Source: Streptococcaceae bacterium
Lineage (GTDB): Bacteria; Bacillota; Bacilli; Lactobacillales; Streptococcaceae
DNA length: 33,626 nucleotides
NCBI GenBank assembly: GCA_031253335.1
Contig: JAIRWF010000031.1
Location: forward strand, 1-33,626
Reading direction: 5' to 3'
Shown: positions 23,647-31,361 of the stretch, piece after piece
Layout: the number at the start of each line of letters is the position of its first letter
Position numbering within the stretch: the stretch's first letter is position 1
Program-made: the position numbers and the translations under genes
Notes under the pieces: generated by a model
Told to the model about the DNA's origin: nothing
The model's input: the letters and a program-made list of their open reading frames with translations, nothing else
The model's database searches: none

Positions 23647-24411
23647 CTAATTTTCTTTGATGGTGCCTTTTTCTTCGCGGATGACATAAAGGTCCATGAG
23701 AATCCGCGCGACAAGCTCAAGAGGTAAGATACTGCCAGAATCGCGATGAATAATGTCTTTTTGGAGTAGTGAGCGATAAGCCAAAAGGTAGTAATCGCAA
23801 TATTGTGCGAGAGAAGAATCCGCATCGCACAGTAAGGCGATGATTTTGGTTCCTTTTTCTTTCGCCATTTTGGCGGTTTTGAGGATAATCTCTTCTTCGC
23901 CCGTAAAGGAAACTGCAAAAAGGACATCACGCTCAGTCAAATCCTCAGCATATTCCACCATACTTTCGTAATAACGACTAATGGCAGATTTTCCTAGGCT
24001 TTGCAGCCGATGGAGGATCGCATCCCCCACAGGATAGCACGCATCACGCGCGACCATCATGATCTGCTGTGCTTGTGAGAGGGTGCGAATCATAGCGTTC
24101 AAGTTATCGGCGTCTAAGAGACCTATTGTCTTTTGCACTTCATCGAGATTTTTGAAGACGTAGTCATTGGCTTCGTTTGAGAGACCCGGAATTTTTTGCT
24201 GACTTGCTTTCTCATCTGCTTTTTGACGTTTGATCCAATTTTTGTAATCGGCATAGCCGTCAAAGCCACGTTTTTTAAGGGTCCGGATGATGGTTGCAGG
24301 TGAGACAAAAGCAAGGTCCGCCATCAATGTAATCGACGAAACTTGCACTTTGGCGTGGTGCTCCTCGAGAAAGTTCCAGGCGTACATTTCAGATTCGGAT
24401 AGTTTTTGCAT
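23647..24411 (-). CDS. RpiR/MurR-family regulator (HTH + SIS domain)
   Basis: A 254-residue cytosolic regulator. The N-terminal HTH reads SSITLMADLAFVSPATIIRTLKKRGFDGY (helix-turn-helix about 26-50, core FVSPATIIRTL). The C-terminal half is a SIS sugar-phosphate-binding domain (QIMMVARDACYPVGDAILHR, then DVLFAVSFTGEEEIILKTA). It follows pdp by 11 bp and precedes the deo genes, so it may respond to a pentose phosphate made by this pathway. This is inference from context. Confidence 0.9.
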   Translation of the reverse strand: MQKLSESEMYAWNFLEEHHAKVQVSSITLMADLAFVSPATIIRTLKKRGFDGYADYKNWIKRQKADEKASQQKIPGLSNEANDYVFKNLDEVQKTIGLLDADNLNAMIRTLSQAQQIMMVARDACYPVGDAILHRLQSLGKSAISRYYESMVEYAEDLTERDVLFAVSFTGEEEIILKTAKMAKEKGTKIIALLCDADSSLAQYCDYYLLAYRSLLQKDIIHRDSGSILPLELVARILMDLYVIREEKGTIKEN

Positions 24412-24422
24412 AGCTGGTGTCC

Positions 24423-25697
24423 TTATTCAATCACTTCAAGGATTTCTTGGATGGGCTCAGCTGAAGGCCCTATTTGAAGGTTTCCCAGAAATTCCTGCAC
24501 ATCGCTATCAGTAATCTCACGATTGCTGTACAGCGTCGCAAGCACTTCTCCTTTTACGACCTCGTCTCCGACTTTATGGGCAAGATTTATCCCTGCTTCA
24601 AAGTCAATGCTATCGGCTTTTATCGCGCGTCCCGCACCTAATTTCATCGCCAAGAGACCAATGCCCATGGCTTCCATTTGCGTGATGACACCCGCTTGTG
24701 GAGCCTTCACTTCGACTTGGTGGGCAACTTTTAGAGGCTCAAGCCAATGCGTGCTGTCTCCACCTTGCGCTCTCGTCATTGCTTCAAATTTCGCAAGCGC
24801 TTGCCCGTTGTCCAGATGATCTAAAATCTCAGGCAAGGTCTTCTTGAGCCCCGCAAGACGCAACATCATCTGCGCAAGCTCGGCGATATAATCGCGCAAG
24901 ATACTAGGCTTTCCTGAGAGGACTTGGACGGCTTCGGTGATTTCATTGCGGTTGCCGATGGCAAGCCCCAGTGGTTGCGACATATCCGTGATGACAGCCA
25001 TCGTCTTGCGGCCAACAGCGTTCCCTAAATCAACCATGGTGCGTGCAAGTTGACGTGCGTCTTCAATCGTCTTCATGAAAGCGCCATTTCCCACAGTGAC
25101 GTCCAGCAAAATCGCATCAGCACCTGCGGCAATTTTCTTTGACATGATGGAGCTTGCAATCAAAGGAATCGTATCCACCGTCGCCGTCACGTCGCGCAGG
25201 GCATAGAGCAATTTATCGGCGGGGACGAGTTTTTCCGATTGACCAATGACAGAAAGACCAATCTCCTGCACCTGCTCAATGAACTGCTCCTCAGAAAGTT
25301 CGACCTGAAAGCCAGGAATGGACTCGAGTTTATCAATCGTGCCCCCCGTGTGACCGAGACCACGCCCTGACATTTTGGCGACGGGCACCCCGAAACTTGC
25401 CACAAGCGGTGCTAAAATCAGTGTGACCTTATCGCCCACGCCACCCGTCGAATGTTTATCGACCTTGACGCCAGGAATCGCACCCAAATCAAGCGTATCG
25501 CCCGAATGCACCATTGCCATCGTCAAGTCGGCAATTTCGCGCGTCGTCATGCTCCTAAAATACACAGCCATCGCAAAGGCTGACATCTGGTAGTCGGGGA
25601 TGTCGCCCGCCACGTAGCCGTCAATCAACCATTTGATTTCGTCGGCAGATAGCACTGCCCCGTCGCGTTTTTTCGCAATAACATCAACTGCACGCAT
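24423..25697 (-). CDS. pdp: Pyrimidine-nucleoside phosphorylase
   Basis: A 424-residue enzyme phosphorolysing uridine and thymidine. The signature KMSGRGLGHTGGTIDKLESI is intact (about 108-127), with VDKHSTGGVGDKVTL before it and KLGAGRAIKADSIDF in the C-terminal domain. ATG 25697 (MRAVDVIAKK) is chosen because AAAGGA lies 5-6 nt upstream; longer starts run through the palindrome at 25719-25732. Confidence 0.96.
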   Translation of the reverse strand: MRAVDVIAKKRDGAVLSADEIKWLIDGYVAGDIPDYQMSAFAMAVYFRSMTTREIADLTMAMVHSGDTLDLGAIPGVKVDKHSTGGVGDKVTLILAPLVASFGVPVAKMSGRGLGHTGGTIDKLESIPGFQVELSEEQFIEQVQEIGLSVIGQSEKLVPADKLLYALRDVTATVDTIPLIASSIMSKKIAAGADAILLDVTVGNGAFMKTIEDARQLARTMVDLGNAVGRKTMAVITDMSQPLGLAIGNRNEITEAVQVLSGKPSILRDYIAELAQMMLRLAGLKKTLPEILDHLDNGQALAKFEAMTRAQGGDSTHWLEPLKVAHQVEVKAPQAGVITQMEAMGIGLLAMKLGAGRAIKADSIDFEAGINLAHKVGDEVVKGEVLATLYSNREITDSDVQEFLGNLQIGPSAEPIQEILEVIE

Positions 25698-25718
25698 AGT
25701 CATCCTTTCACAAGCACT

Positions 25719-25732
25719 TGTCAAATTTGACA
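25719..25732. repeat. 14-bp palindrome between rsmC-like gene and pdp
   Basis: TGTCAAATTTGACA; with flanks the perfect palindrome extends to 20 bp (25717-25736). It lies between the methyltransferase stop and the pdp RBS and could form a hairpin in the intercistronic mRNA. Confidence 0.9.
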
Positions 25733-25737
25733 AGTCC

Positions 25738-26415
25738 TTATCCTTTTTTCACACTTCTTAAAATCCAATAACCCTTATCTTGCTTGACTTTTTCGACATT
25801 GCCAAAGACTTCTTCCAGTTTTTTGACGGCAGACGGTGCGCCTTGCTTTTTTTGAATCACGACCCAGAGGCTCCCGCCAGGCGTCAGGTGCTCAAAACTT
25901 TCTGACAAAATCCGGTGCACCACTTCTTTTCCCGCACGAATGGGCGGATTCGTCACGACGTCAGAAAATTTCTGCTCTGTTAGCGCTGACAAGCCGTCAG
26001 ACATCAGAAATTCAGCAGTTGTCAAATTTGACAGACTATCAGAAATCTCGTCAAGCCTTTGCAAACTTTCTGACAAGCCGCTAGAAGTTATCGTCAGATT
26101 TGACAAGGCATTTTTCTGCGCCAAATCCAGTGCTCGTGGGTTGACATCCACCCCTGTCAAGGACAGCCCATAGCTTTTGGCAAGCGCAATTCCAATGACG
26201 CCATAGCCGCAACCCACATCGAGCAATGTCCCTTCGCCGACTGAGGGCTCAAAAGTCTCAATCAGGAGGCGACTCCCGAAATCCACACCCGACTTGCTGA
26301 AGACCCCATTATCCGTCCAAAAGCGAAAATCCTCTCCCAGCAAGCGCACGCGCAATTCCTTCGGGTCGCTTGCCAAGTCGCGATTGTCCTCAAAATACAT
26401 ATTGGTCTCAGCCAT
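25738..26415 (-). CDS. RsmC-like class I SAM-dependent methyltransferase with a 24-codon insertion
   Basis: A 225-residue protein with the SAM motif LLDVGCGYGVIGI (about 64-76), acidic loop GVDVNPRAL and the catalytic motif TNPPIRAGK (about 155-163), as in single-domain RsmC-like N2-guanine methyltransferases. Such proteins usually have about 200 residues. The excess lies at about 104-128, between two LSNLT segments encoded by palindrome copies 72 bp apart. ATG 26415 (MAETNMYF) has TGCTACAAT 7 nt upstream. First gene of the pdp transcript. Confidence 0.88.
   Translation of the reverse strand: MAETNMYFEDNRDLASDPKELRVRLLGEDFRFWTDNGVFSKSGVDFGSRLLIETFEPSVGEGTLLDVGCGYGVIGIALAKSYGLSLTGVDVNPRALDLAQKNALSNLTITSSGLSESLQRLDEISDSLSNLTTAEFLMSDGLSALTEQKFSDVVTNPPIRAGKEVVHRILSESFEHLTPGGSLWVVIQKKQGAPSAVKKLEEVFGNVEKVKQDKGYWILRSVKKG
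26020..26105. repeat. Two palindromes bracketing extra codons in the methyltransferase gene
   Basis: TGTCAAATTTGACA at 26020-26033 and CGTCAGATTTGACA at 26092-26105. They are 72 bp (24 codons) apart and in the same frame, each reading LSNLT. Several partial motifs (TTCTGACAA) lie between and around them. Confidence 0.85.
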
Positions 26416-26422
26416 TTTCCTT

Positions 26423-26431
26423 ATTGTAGCA
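26423..26431 (-). promoter_or_regulatory. Extended -10 box 7 nt before the RsmC-like start
   Basis: TGCTACAAT, then AAGGAAA and ATG on the minus strand. A start site at the usual distance would leave no leader. Confidence 0.55.
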
Positions 26432-26494
26432 CAAAAATCACCCAAAAAAATCAGATTTCTTCACATTTTAAGCTCATTTCAAGGCATTTAGAGT

Positions 26495-26500
26495 TATTAT
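26495..26500 (+). promoter_or_regulatory. Candidate -10 box for the (AG)13 ORF
   Basis: TATTAT followed by AGATCTA and the ATG at 26508. No Shine-Dalgarno is visible. Confidence 0.4.
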
Positions 26501-26554
26501 AGATCTAATGAAGCACACGATTGTGCACGTATCGTATCTCTCTGAACATGCACC

Positions 26555-26580
26555 AGAGAGAGAGAGAGAGAGAGAGAGAG
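26555..26580 (+). repeat. (AG)13 dinucleotide tract
   Basis: Thirteen uninterrupted AG units, located right after two possible start codons. Slipped-strand changes of one unit would alter the reading frame into the signal-peptide-like sequence. Confidence 0.97.
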
Positions 26581-26663
26581 TTTTCGGCGCTGGAAATCCG
26601 GTAAGCGCTGGCTTTTTGCGTCCTCAGCCTTGACCGTCCTCCTTTTTAGAAATCTTGCCCCTC

Positions 26664-26707
26664 TGTCAAATCTGACAGGTCTTCCAAACCCCTTGTCAAA
26701 TCTGACA
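26664..26707. repeat. Two 14-bp palindromes in the surface-protein-like ORF
   Basis: TGTCAAATCTGACA at 26664-26677 and again at 26694-26707, 30 bp apart and in frame, giving PLSNLTGLPN followed by PLSNLTAQSL. Confidence 0.9.
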
Positions 26708-26856
26708 GCCCAATCCCTCACCGTCACTGCCTCCTCTGGCACCTGGGGCACCGCCATAGCAGGCCTTGGAAGTCTTCTCATCCGTAAGAAAAAACGGAAA
26801 ATCATCCCTTACAGCTATATCCGCAATCGAAAAATCATCTATCTCCCTGTTAAATA

Positions 26857-26886
26857 AAAGCTCTTCTCAATTTAGAAGAGCTTTTT
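26857..26886 (+). terminator. Terminator after the (AG)13 ORF
   Basis: AAAGCTCTTCT pairs with AGAAGAGCTTT over CAATTT, followed by T's. It begins at the ORF stop codon, which supports the ORF as a once-expressed gene. Confidence 0.85.
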
Positions 26887-26951
26887 ATGACGCGCAAAGG
26901 CTCACGCACTGAAAGACTTCTAGCACCCAACAAGAATTTTTAGCCAATTTT

Positions 26952-26960
26952 TGCTATACT
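26952..26960 (+). promoter_or_regulatory. Extended -10 box 7 nt before coaA
   Basis: The sequence TTGCTATACT holds a TGC-extended -10 box (TATACT 26955-26960), then TATCCCC and ATG. No purine-rich RBS fits; a leaderless coaA-guaA mRNA is predicted. Confidence 0.6.
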
Positions 26961-26967
26961 TATCCCC

Positions 26968-27891
26968 ATGGACAGCGCTTTCCAAAATTACGACGCCATC
27001 TCGCGCGAGACCTGGCAAAATCTCTACAAATCAAGCTTAGCCCCGCTCACCCAAGAAGAGCTTGATGCGATTCGCTCTTTGAATGATGAAATTTCCGTGC
27101 AGGACGTCGCAGACGTCTATCTGCCCTTGATTCACCTCGTGCGCCTCTACAAGAAAAACCTCGAAGACATGAGTTTCACGAAAGGCCTCTTTCAGCAAAA
27201 AATCGTCAAAACGCCACCTCTTATTATCGGCATTTCAGGCTCCGTTGCCGTCGGCAAGTCAACGACCGCAAGACTCATGCAACTCCTTCTCTCCCGTGCC
27301 TTCAAAAATGAAACGGTCGAATTAGTGACGACAGACGGTTTTCTCTTTAGCAACGCAGAGCTTGAAAAACGCGGTCTGACTGAGCGCAAGGGCTTTCCCG
27401 AAAGCTATGACGCAGAAAAATTGCTAGATTTTCTCTATCAAATGAAGTCAGGCAATGACGTGAAAATACCTGTGTATTCTCACGCGACTTACGATATCGT
27501 CTCAGGCGAAAATCAGTCCATCGCAAGTCCCGACATCCTCATCGTCGAAGGGATTAATGTCCTCCAAAGCCCTGAAAACGACCAGATTTACATCAATGAT
27601 TTCTATGATTTTACGATTTATGTGGATGCCGAGGAGAAATTGATTGAATCTTGGTTCTTGGAGCGTTTCAATTCCTTGCTCACCCTCGCGAAAAACGATC
27701 CGAATAACTTCTACTATTCCTTCACGAAATTACCCTTTGCCGAAGCTACGCAGATTGCGCACGATACTTGGGAGGGCATTAACCTCGTGAATCTCCACGA
27801 CTACATCCTCCCCAGCCGCAACCGAGCTGAGGTCATTCTCCACAAAACGCAGAATCATGCGATTGATACGATTTATTTGAAAAAGTTTTAG
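26968..27891 (+). CDS. coaA: Type I pantothenate kinase
   Basis: A 307-residue cytosolic kinase, first committed step of CoA synthesis. Walker A is [17 protein letters not shown] (about 91-107); [17 protein letters not shown] and KGFPESYD follow, then VEGINVLQ and [10 protein letters not shown]. Length and start MDSAFQNYD match the family. guaA starts 16 bp downstream with no terminator between. Confidence 0.97.
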   Translation: MDSAFQNYDAISRETWQNLYKSSLAPLTQEELDAIRSLNDEISVQDVADVYLPLIHLVRLYKKNLEDMSFTKGLFQQKIVKTPPLIIGISGSVAVGKSTTARLMQLLLSRAFKNETVELVTTDGFLFSNAELEKRGLTERKGFPESYDAEKLLDFLYQMKSGNDVKIPVYSHATYDIVSGENQSIASPDILIVEGINVLQSPENDQIYINDFYDFTIYVDAEEKLIESWFLERFNSLLTLAKNDPNNFYYSFTKLPFAEATQIAHDTWEGINLVNLHDYILPSRNRAEVILHKTQNHAIDTIYLKKF

Positions 27892-27907
27892 ACAGGATTT
27901 ATGTAAA

Positions 27908-29434
27908 ATGGACGAAATCATCGTTTTAGACTATGGCAGCCAGTACAACCAGCTCATCGCCCGCCGCATCCGCGAAATCGGCGTTTTTTCGGAGCTGAAA
28001 TCTCACAAAATCACAGCCGACGAAATGAAGACGCTAGCACCCACAGGCATCATTCTCTCAGGCGGGCCAAACTCTGTCTATGACGACAATAGCTTTGACA
28101 TTGACCCCGAGATTTTTGAGCTGGGGATTCCGATTTTAGGGATTTGCTACGGCATGCAACTCATGACCTATAAATTAGGCGGCACTGTCGAAGCCTCGAC
28201 CGAGCGTGAATACGGTCAAGCGCCCCTTCATTTTGAAACGGAATCTGCCCTTTTTGCAGGGACACCTGATGGGCAAAAAGTCCTGATGTCGCACGGTGAC
28301 AAAGTCACGAGCTTAGCCCCAGGCTTTGAGGTCACAGGCACTTCGCCAAATAGTCCTTATGCCGCGGTGCAAAACGTCGCACGCCAGCTTTACGGCATCC
28401 AATTCCACCCCGAAGTCCGTCATTCTGAGCACGGCTATGACATTCTTCGCAACTTTGCGCTGAACATCTGCGGAGCAGGAGGCGACTGGTCCATGGCGAA
28501 TTTCATTGACCAGCAAGTCGCACAAATCCGCGAAAAAGTCGACAATAAAAAAGTTCTTTTAGGTCTTTCTGGTGGTGTCGATTCTAGCGTGGTGGGTGTG
28601 TTGCTTCACAAAGCGATTGGCGATCAACTCACCAGCATTTTCGTGGATCATGGTTTTTTGCGAAAAGGCGAAGCCCGTCAAGTCATGGAGACCCTCGGCG
28701 GCAAATTTGGCCTCAACATCATCAAGGTGGATGCCTCAAAACGCTTCTGGGACAAGCTTGAAGGCCTCTCCGATCCCGAGACGAAGCGCAAAATCATCGG
28801 CAACGAGTTTGTCTATGTTTTTGACGATGAAGCGAGAAAGCTTGACGGCATCGAATTTCTCGCGCAGGGCACCCTCTACACCGACGTCATCGAGTCAGGG
28901 ACCGACACCGCGGCAACAATCAAGTCCCACCACAATGTCGGTGGCCTTCCCGAAGATATGTCCTTCCAACTCATTGAGCCGCTCAACACGCTCTTTAAAG
29001 ATGAAGTCCGGGCGCTAGGCACGCAGCTCGGCATGCCCGATGAAATCGTCTGGCGCCAGCCTTTCCCAGGCCCAGGCCTTGCCATTCGCGTCTTGGGCGA
29101 CTTGACCCAAGAAAAACTCGAGACCGTGCGTGAGTCGGATGCCATTCTCCGTGAAGAAATCGCGAAAGCTGGGCTCGAACGTGATGTCTGGCAATATTTC
29201 ACGGTGAACACCGACGTGCGCTCCGTTGGCGTCATGGGCGACGGCCGCACTTATGATTATACGATTGCGATTCGTGCGATTACCTCAATTGACGGGATGA
29301 CCGCTGATTTCGCGAAACTCCCCTGGGAAGTCCTGCAGAAAATCTCCAACCGCATCGTCAACGAAGTCCCGCACGTCAACCGCATTGTCTATGACGTGAC
29401 GCCTAAGCCACCTGCGACGGTCGAGTGGCAATAA
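27908..29434 (+). CDS. guaA: GMP synthase (glutamine-hydrolysing)
   Basis: A 508-residue enzyme making GMP from XMP, ATP and glutamine. The class I glutamine amidotransferase domain has GGPNSVYDD, the nucleophile in GICYGMQL (Cys about 80) and [12 protein letters not shown]; the ATP-pyrophosphatase loop is [13 protein letters not shown]; the C-terminus KPPATVEWQ is canonical. AGGA lies 10 nt upstream. The last 58 bp are repeated at 29554-29611. Confidence 0.97.
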   Translation: MDEIIVLDYGSQYNQLIARRIREIGVFSELKSHKITADEMKTLAPTGIILSGGPNSVYDDNSFDIDPEIFELGIPILGICYGMQLMTYKLGGTVEASTEREYGQAPLHFETESALFAGTPDGQKVLMSHGDKVTSLAPGFEVTGTSPNSPYAAVQNVARQLYGIQFHPEVRHSEHGYDILRNFALNICGAGGDWSMANFIDQQVAQIREKVDNKKVLLGLSGGVDSSVVGVLLHKAIGDQLTSIFVDHGFLRKGEARQVMETLGGKFGLNIIKVDASKRFWDKLEGLSDPETKRKIIGNEFVYVFDDEARKLDGIEFLAQGTLYTDVIESGTDTAATIKSHHNVGGLPEDMSFQLIEPLNTLFKDEVRALGTQLGMPDEIVWRQPFPGPGLAIRVLGDLTQEKLETVRESDAILREEIAKAGLERDVWQYFTVNTDVRSVGVMGDGRTYDYTIAIRAITSIDGMTADFAKLPWEVLQKISNRIVNEVPHVNRIVYDVTPKPPATVEWQ

Positions 29435-29459
29435 TGCGTGTTCTCTAACTTTGGCGGTA

Positions 29460-29556
29460 TGTCCCGACTCGCTAAGATGGCTAAAGCCATCAGTCTCGCG
29501 GGCATCAAGCTGTCCCGACTTGCTAAGATGGCTAAAGCCATTAGTCTCGCGGGCAA
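29460..29556 (+). repeat. Two tandem 51-bp hairpin units after guaA
   Basis: Units begin at 29460 and 29511. Each has TGTCCCGACTYGCTAAGATG followed by GCTAAAGCCATYAGTCTCGC and GGGCA. GATGGC pairs with GCCATC, flanked by GACT/AGTC and CCCG/CGGG, so each unit can fold as an imperfect hairpin of about 40 nt. Confidence 0.85.
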
Positions 29557-29611
29557 CCGCATTGTGTATGACGTGACGCCTAAGCCACCTGCTACTGTCG
29601 AGTGGCAATAA
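29554..29611 (+). repeat. Duplicated guaA 3' end (attachment-site-like)
   Basis: 58 bp repeat the end of guaA (29377-29434) with three mismatches, all silent third-position changes (GTC/GTG, GCG/GCT, ACG/ACT). The peptide ending KPPATVEWQ and the stop are preserved. The 3' end of guaA is a known integration site for genomic islands, which carry their own guaA end. Confidence 0.85.
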
Positions 29612-29615
29612 CCAC

Positions 29616-29645
29616 TAAAAAAACAGGTTTCAACGACCTGTTTTA
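29616..29645. terminator. Bidirectional terminator between guaA and the Spx-like gene
   Basis: AAAACAGGT pairs with ACCTGTTTT, with A's and T's on the outer sides, serving the two converging transcripts. Confidence 0.85.
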
Positions 29646-30107
29646 GCTTGCTTTTTTGGTCTTGCGAGGGTTGCCAACGGGTGCGGCACCGATTCCGCGG
29701 TAGCCATAGATATTGACACCACGCATGGCACGCGCGACATCACGTTTTCGTCGGGGCACAAAGGTACGTATATCGTCGTCATTGTAGCCTACGGCAAGTT
29801 GTTCTTTTTCAAAGTTGATGAGAATCCCATTTTTGAAAGCTTTAGGGTGTGCCAAAAGAAGCGTTAAAAAATTTGAGAGTTTTAAATCCACAAAGTTTTT
29901 AACGTCTCGCTTCATTTCTTGGTAAGCACGGCTATTATAGGCGATAATGTCATCAAAGCTGTCCTCACAAAGACTCAAAATTCCTTTTAGCTGGGGTAAG
30001 GTCATGCTTGCGGTAGGGAGCTCTAAAAAGTCAAGCTCTTCTTTTAAGAGCCAGCGCTTGATACGGTTTTCCGTTTGGTCCTTTTGGGTGTAGAAAAAAT
30101 AAATCAT
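29643..30107 (-). CDS. Spx/ArsC-family protein lacking the CxxC redox motif
   Basis: A 154-residue protein with the Spx/ArsC pattern: MIYFFYTQKDQTENRIKRWL at the start, and the C-terminal block KNGILINFEKEQLAVGYNDD followed by DIRTFVPRRKRDV. Canonical Spx proteins have CxxC at about 10-13; here that stretch is KDQT, so a thiol switch at that position is impossible. A basic C-terminal extension with YGYRGIGAAPVG follows the domain. Spx proteins bind RNA polymerase alpha; this one may be a redox-insensitive paralogue. It follows the XerD-like gene by 13 bp. Confidence 0.82.
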   Translation of the reverse strand: MIYFFYTQKDQTENRIKRWLLKEELDFLELPTASMTLPQLKGILSLCEDSFDDIIAYNSRAYQEMKRDVKNFVDLKLSNFLTLLLAHPKAFKNGILINFEKEQLAVGYNDDDIRTFVPRRKRDVARAMRGVNIYGYRGIGAAPVGNPRKTKKAS

Positions 30108-30120
30108 AGCTGCTTTCTAA

Positions 30121-30834
30121 TTATTTTTTGAAATAGCGCTCAAGGGTGATAATGGTTGAGAGGCCTAGCATTCTTTGTAAATCGTAAATATCTGAGCCGC
30201 TTTTTATCTGGCGCAATATAAATTGCTCTCGCAACTCACGCGCGGTATAGTGGGTGAATTTTTTGAGCTCCACATGGATGTACTGGCGAGTTTTGGAAAA
30301 AAGATCGTCTCCGTTTCGGATGAGTTTAGCGCGTACCGCGAATTTATTTTGCAGGCCTAAGGCACGTTTTTTGCCATTTGCGGAGGTAACTTCTAGGATA
30401 TTGAAGCGCCAGTTGAAGTCCGACCAATGCAGGGCACAAATCTCTGAAGGCGTGAGGCCTGTTTCAAGAATCAAGGTGGCTAAGAATTGCCCAGTCGACT
30501 TGATAGGACCATAGAAGCTTGAAAGATCCAAAAGTGGTGGAAGACCTTTATTATCTGCAATGGGGTCTGCTGCTGTGAGCTGAAAATAATCGTCTAAAAT
30601 CTCTTTTTGGTAAAGATAACGCAAGAACTGATTCACGGCAGATACCTTTCGTTTTTGAGCGGAAGGCGCAAACTGGCTCAACTGCTTACGATAAAGGTCA
30701 ATAGCGCTTTGCGTGAGTCCGTGACTCGTCATAAAGGTGCAGAAATGTTTCAAGTCATAGGTATAGTTTGATTTGGAGTTTTCAGAGAGGGCTTTTGTCT
30801 CAAGAAAAGCGGGAATTTCTTTGGCAGCAATCAT
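30121..30834 (-). CDS. XerD-like tyrosine-recombinase homologue without catalytic Arg I
   Basis: A 237-residue protein with a SAM-like N-terminal domain (SKSNYTYDLKHFCTFM) and a recombinase-like C-terminal half. Box I reads TGLTPSEIC (125-133) where active enzymes have TGLR; box II has TARELREQF; the tail has a Tyr at 234 (LERYFKK). This matches the streptococcal XerD-like subfamily that is kept next to yfcE and scpA but is not expected to be an active recombinase. The start overlaps the YfcE stop (ATGA). Confidence 0.85.
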   Translation of the reverse strand: MIAAKEIPAFLETKALSENSKSNYTYDLKHFCTFMTSHGLTQSAIDLYRKQLSQFAPSAQKRKVSAVNQFLRYLYQKEILDDYFQLTAADPIADNKGLPPLLDLSSFYGPIKSTGQFLATLILETGLTPSEICALHWSDFNWRFNILEVTSANGKKRALGLQNKFAVRAKLIRNGDDLFSKTRQYIHVELKKFTHYTARELREQFILRQIKSGSDIYDLQRMLGLSTIITLERYFKK

Positions 30835-31361
30835 AACGCGGCCTCCAGTGTATATTGCAACTGTGGGATGGGCTGATGCGTGAGGTCTTTATAGCTAATG
30901 CGATAAATCGTGTGATTTGCGCCTGGCAAAATGTCTAAGGTTGCATACATCTTGATTTGAATCTCACCACGTGGCTGGCTTGCGCTACCGGGATTGAGAA
31001 AGAGACGATTGTCTATCAGCTCTGCAACAGGGCGATGGATATGCCCAAAAAAGACGATATTTGCGTTTAGAACCTCTGCGCGGTTAGCCAAATCGGTCAG
31101 ACCATAAATATTGATTGCTTGCAGATGTCCGTGCGTCAAGAGGATTTTTTTGCCTTCCAGTGTGGTGACTTTTTCAGTTTCATAGCCTGGATCATAGTCA
31201 CAATTTCCAGCGACGACTGTAATCCCTGACCAAATCGGGTCATCTGAGGGAAGCTCTGAGTCGCCGCAATGAAAAATAGGGCTTTTAGGGTAGTGAGCCT
31301 TGATGTCTGTGATAACGTCACGCTCGGTATGCGTGTCGGATAAAATTACGATTGAAGCCAA
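30831..31361 (-). CDS. YfcE/MJ0936-type metallophosphoesterase
   Basis: A 176-residue phosphodiesterase-type protein. The metal-binding motifs are complete: SDTH (8-11), CGD (32-34), GNCD, THGH and GHIHRP. Its cellular substrate is unknown. The start overlaps the preceding gene by 16 nt and its stop overlaps the XerD-like start, giving a tight operon. Confidence 0.93.
   Translation of the reverse strand: MASIVILSDTHTERDVITDIKAHYPKSPIFHCGDSELPSDDPIWSGITVVAGNCDYDPGYETEKVTTLEGKKILLTHGHLQAINIYGLTDLANRAEVLNANIVFFGHIHRPVAELIDNRLFLNPGSASQPRGEIQIKMYATLDILPGANHTIYRISYKDLTHQPIPQLQYTLEAAL

Larger units (their letters stand above)
26508..26857 (+). pseudogene. Phase-variable surface-protein-like ORF (KxYKxGKxW-type signal), currently out of frame
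   Basis: ATG 26508 reads MKHTIVHVSYLSEHAPERER into the (AG)13 tract and ends soon after at a stop near 26635. The other ATG at 26548 is in a third frame and also stops. The remaining frame after the tract is open to 26857: SFRRWKSGKRWLFASSALTV resembles a KxYKxGKxW signal peptide, then come two PLSNLT units made by palindromes, and a tail TWGTAIAGLGSLLIRKKKRK resembling a wall-anchor membrane helix with a basic end, but without a visible LPXTG. One AG unit fewer puts ATG 26508 in frame; one more puts ATG 26548 in frame. It is much shorter than usual adhesins, so it may be a deletion relic. Confidence 0.55.

Noticed and set aside
28572-29018. 148-residue plus-strand ORF
   Set aside because: Out-of-frame shadow of guaA with serine-rich, low-complexity translation.
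29285-29608. 107-residue minus-strand ORF with repeated HLS segments
   Set aside because: The repeats arise from the duplicated hairpin units and guaA end read antisense; there is no RBS.
30121-30834. XerD-like gene as the integrase responsible for the guaA duplication
   Set aside because: It lacks the box I arginine and belongs to the conserved racE-yfcE-xerD-like block, so it is unlikely to be an active mobile-element integrase.
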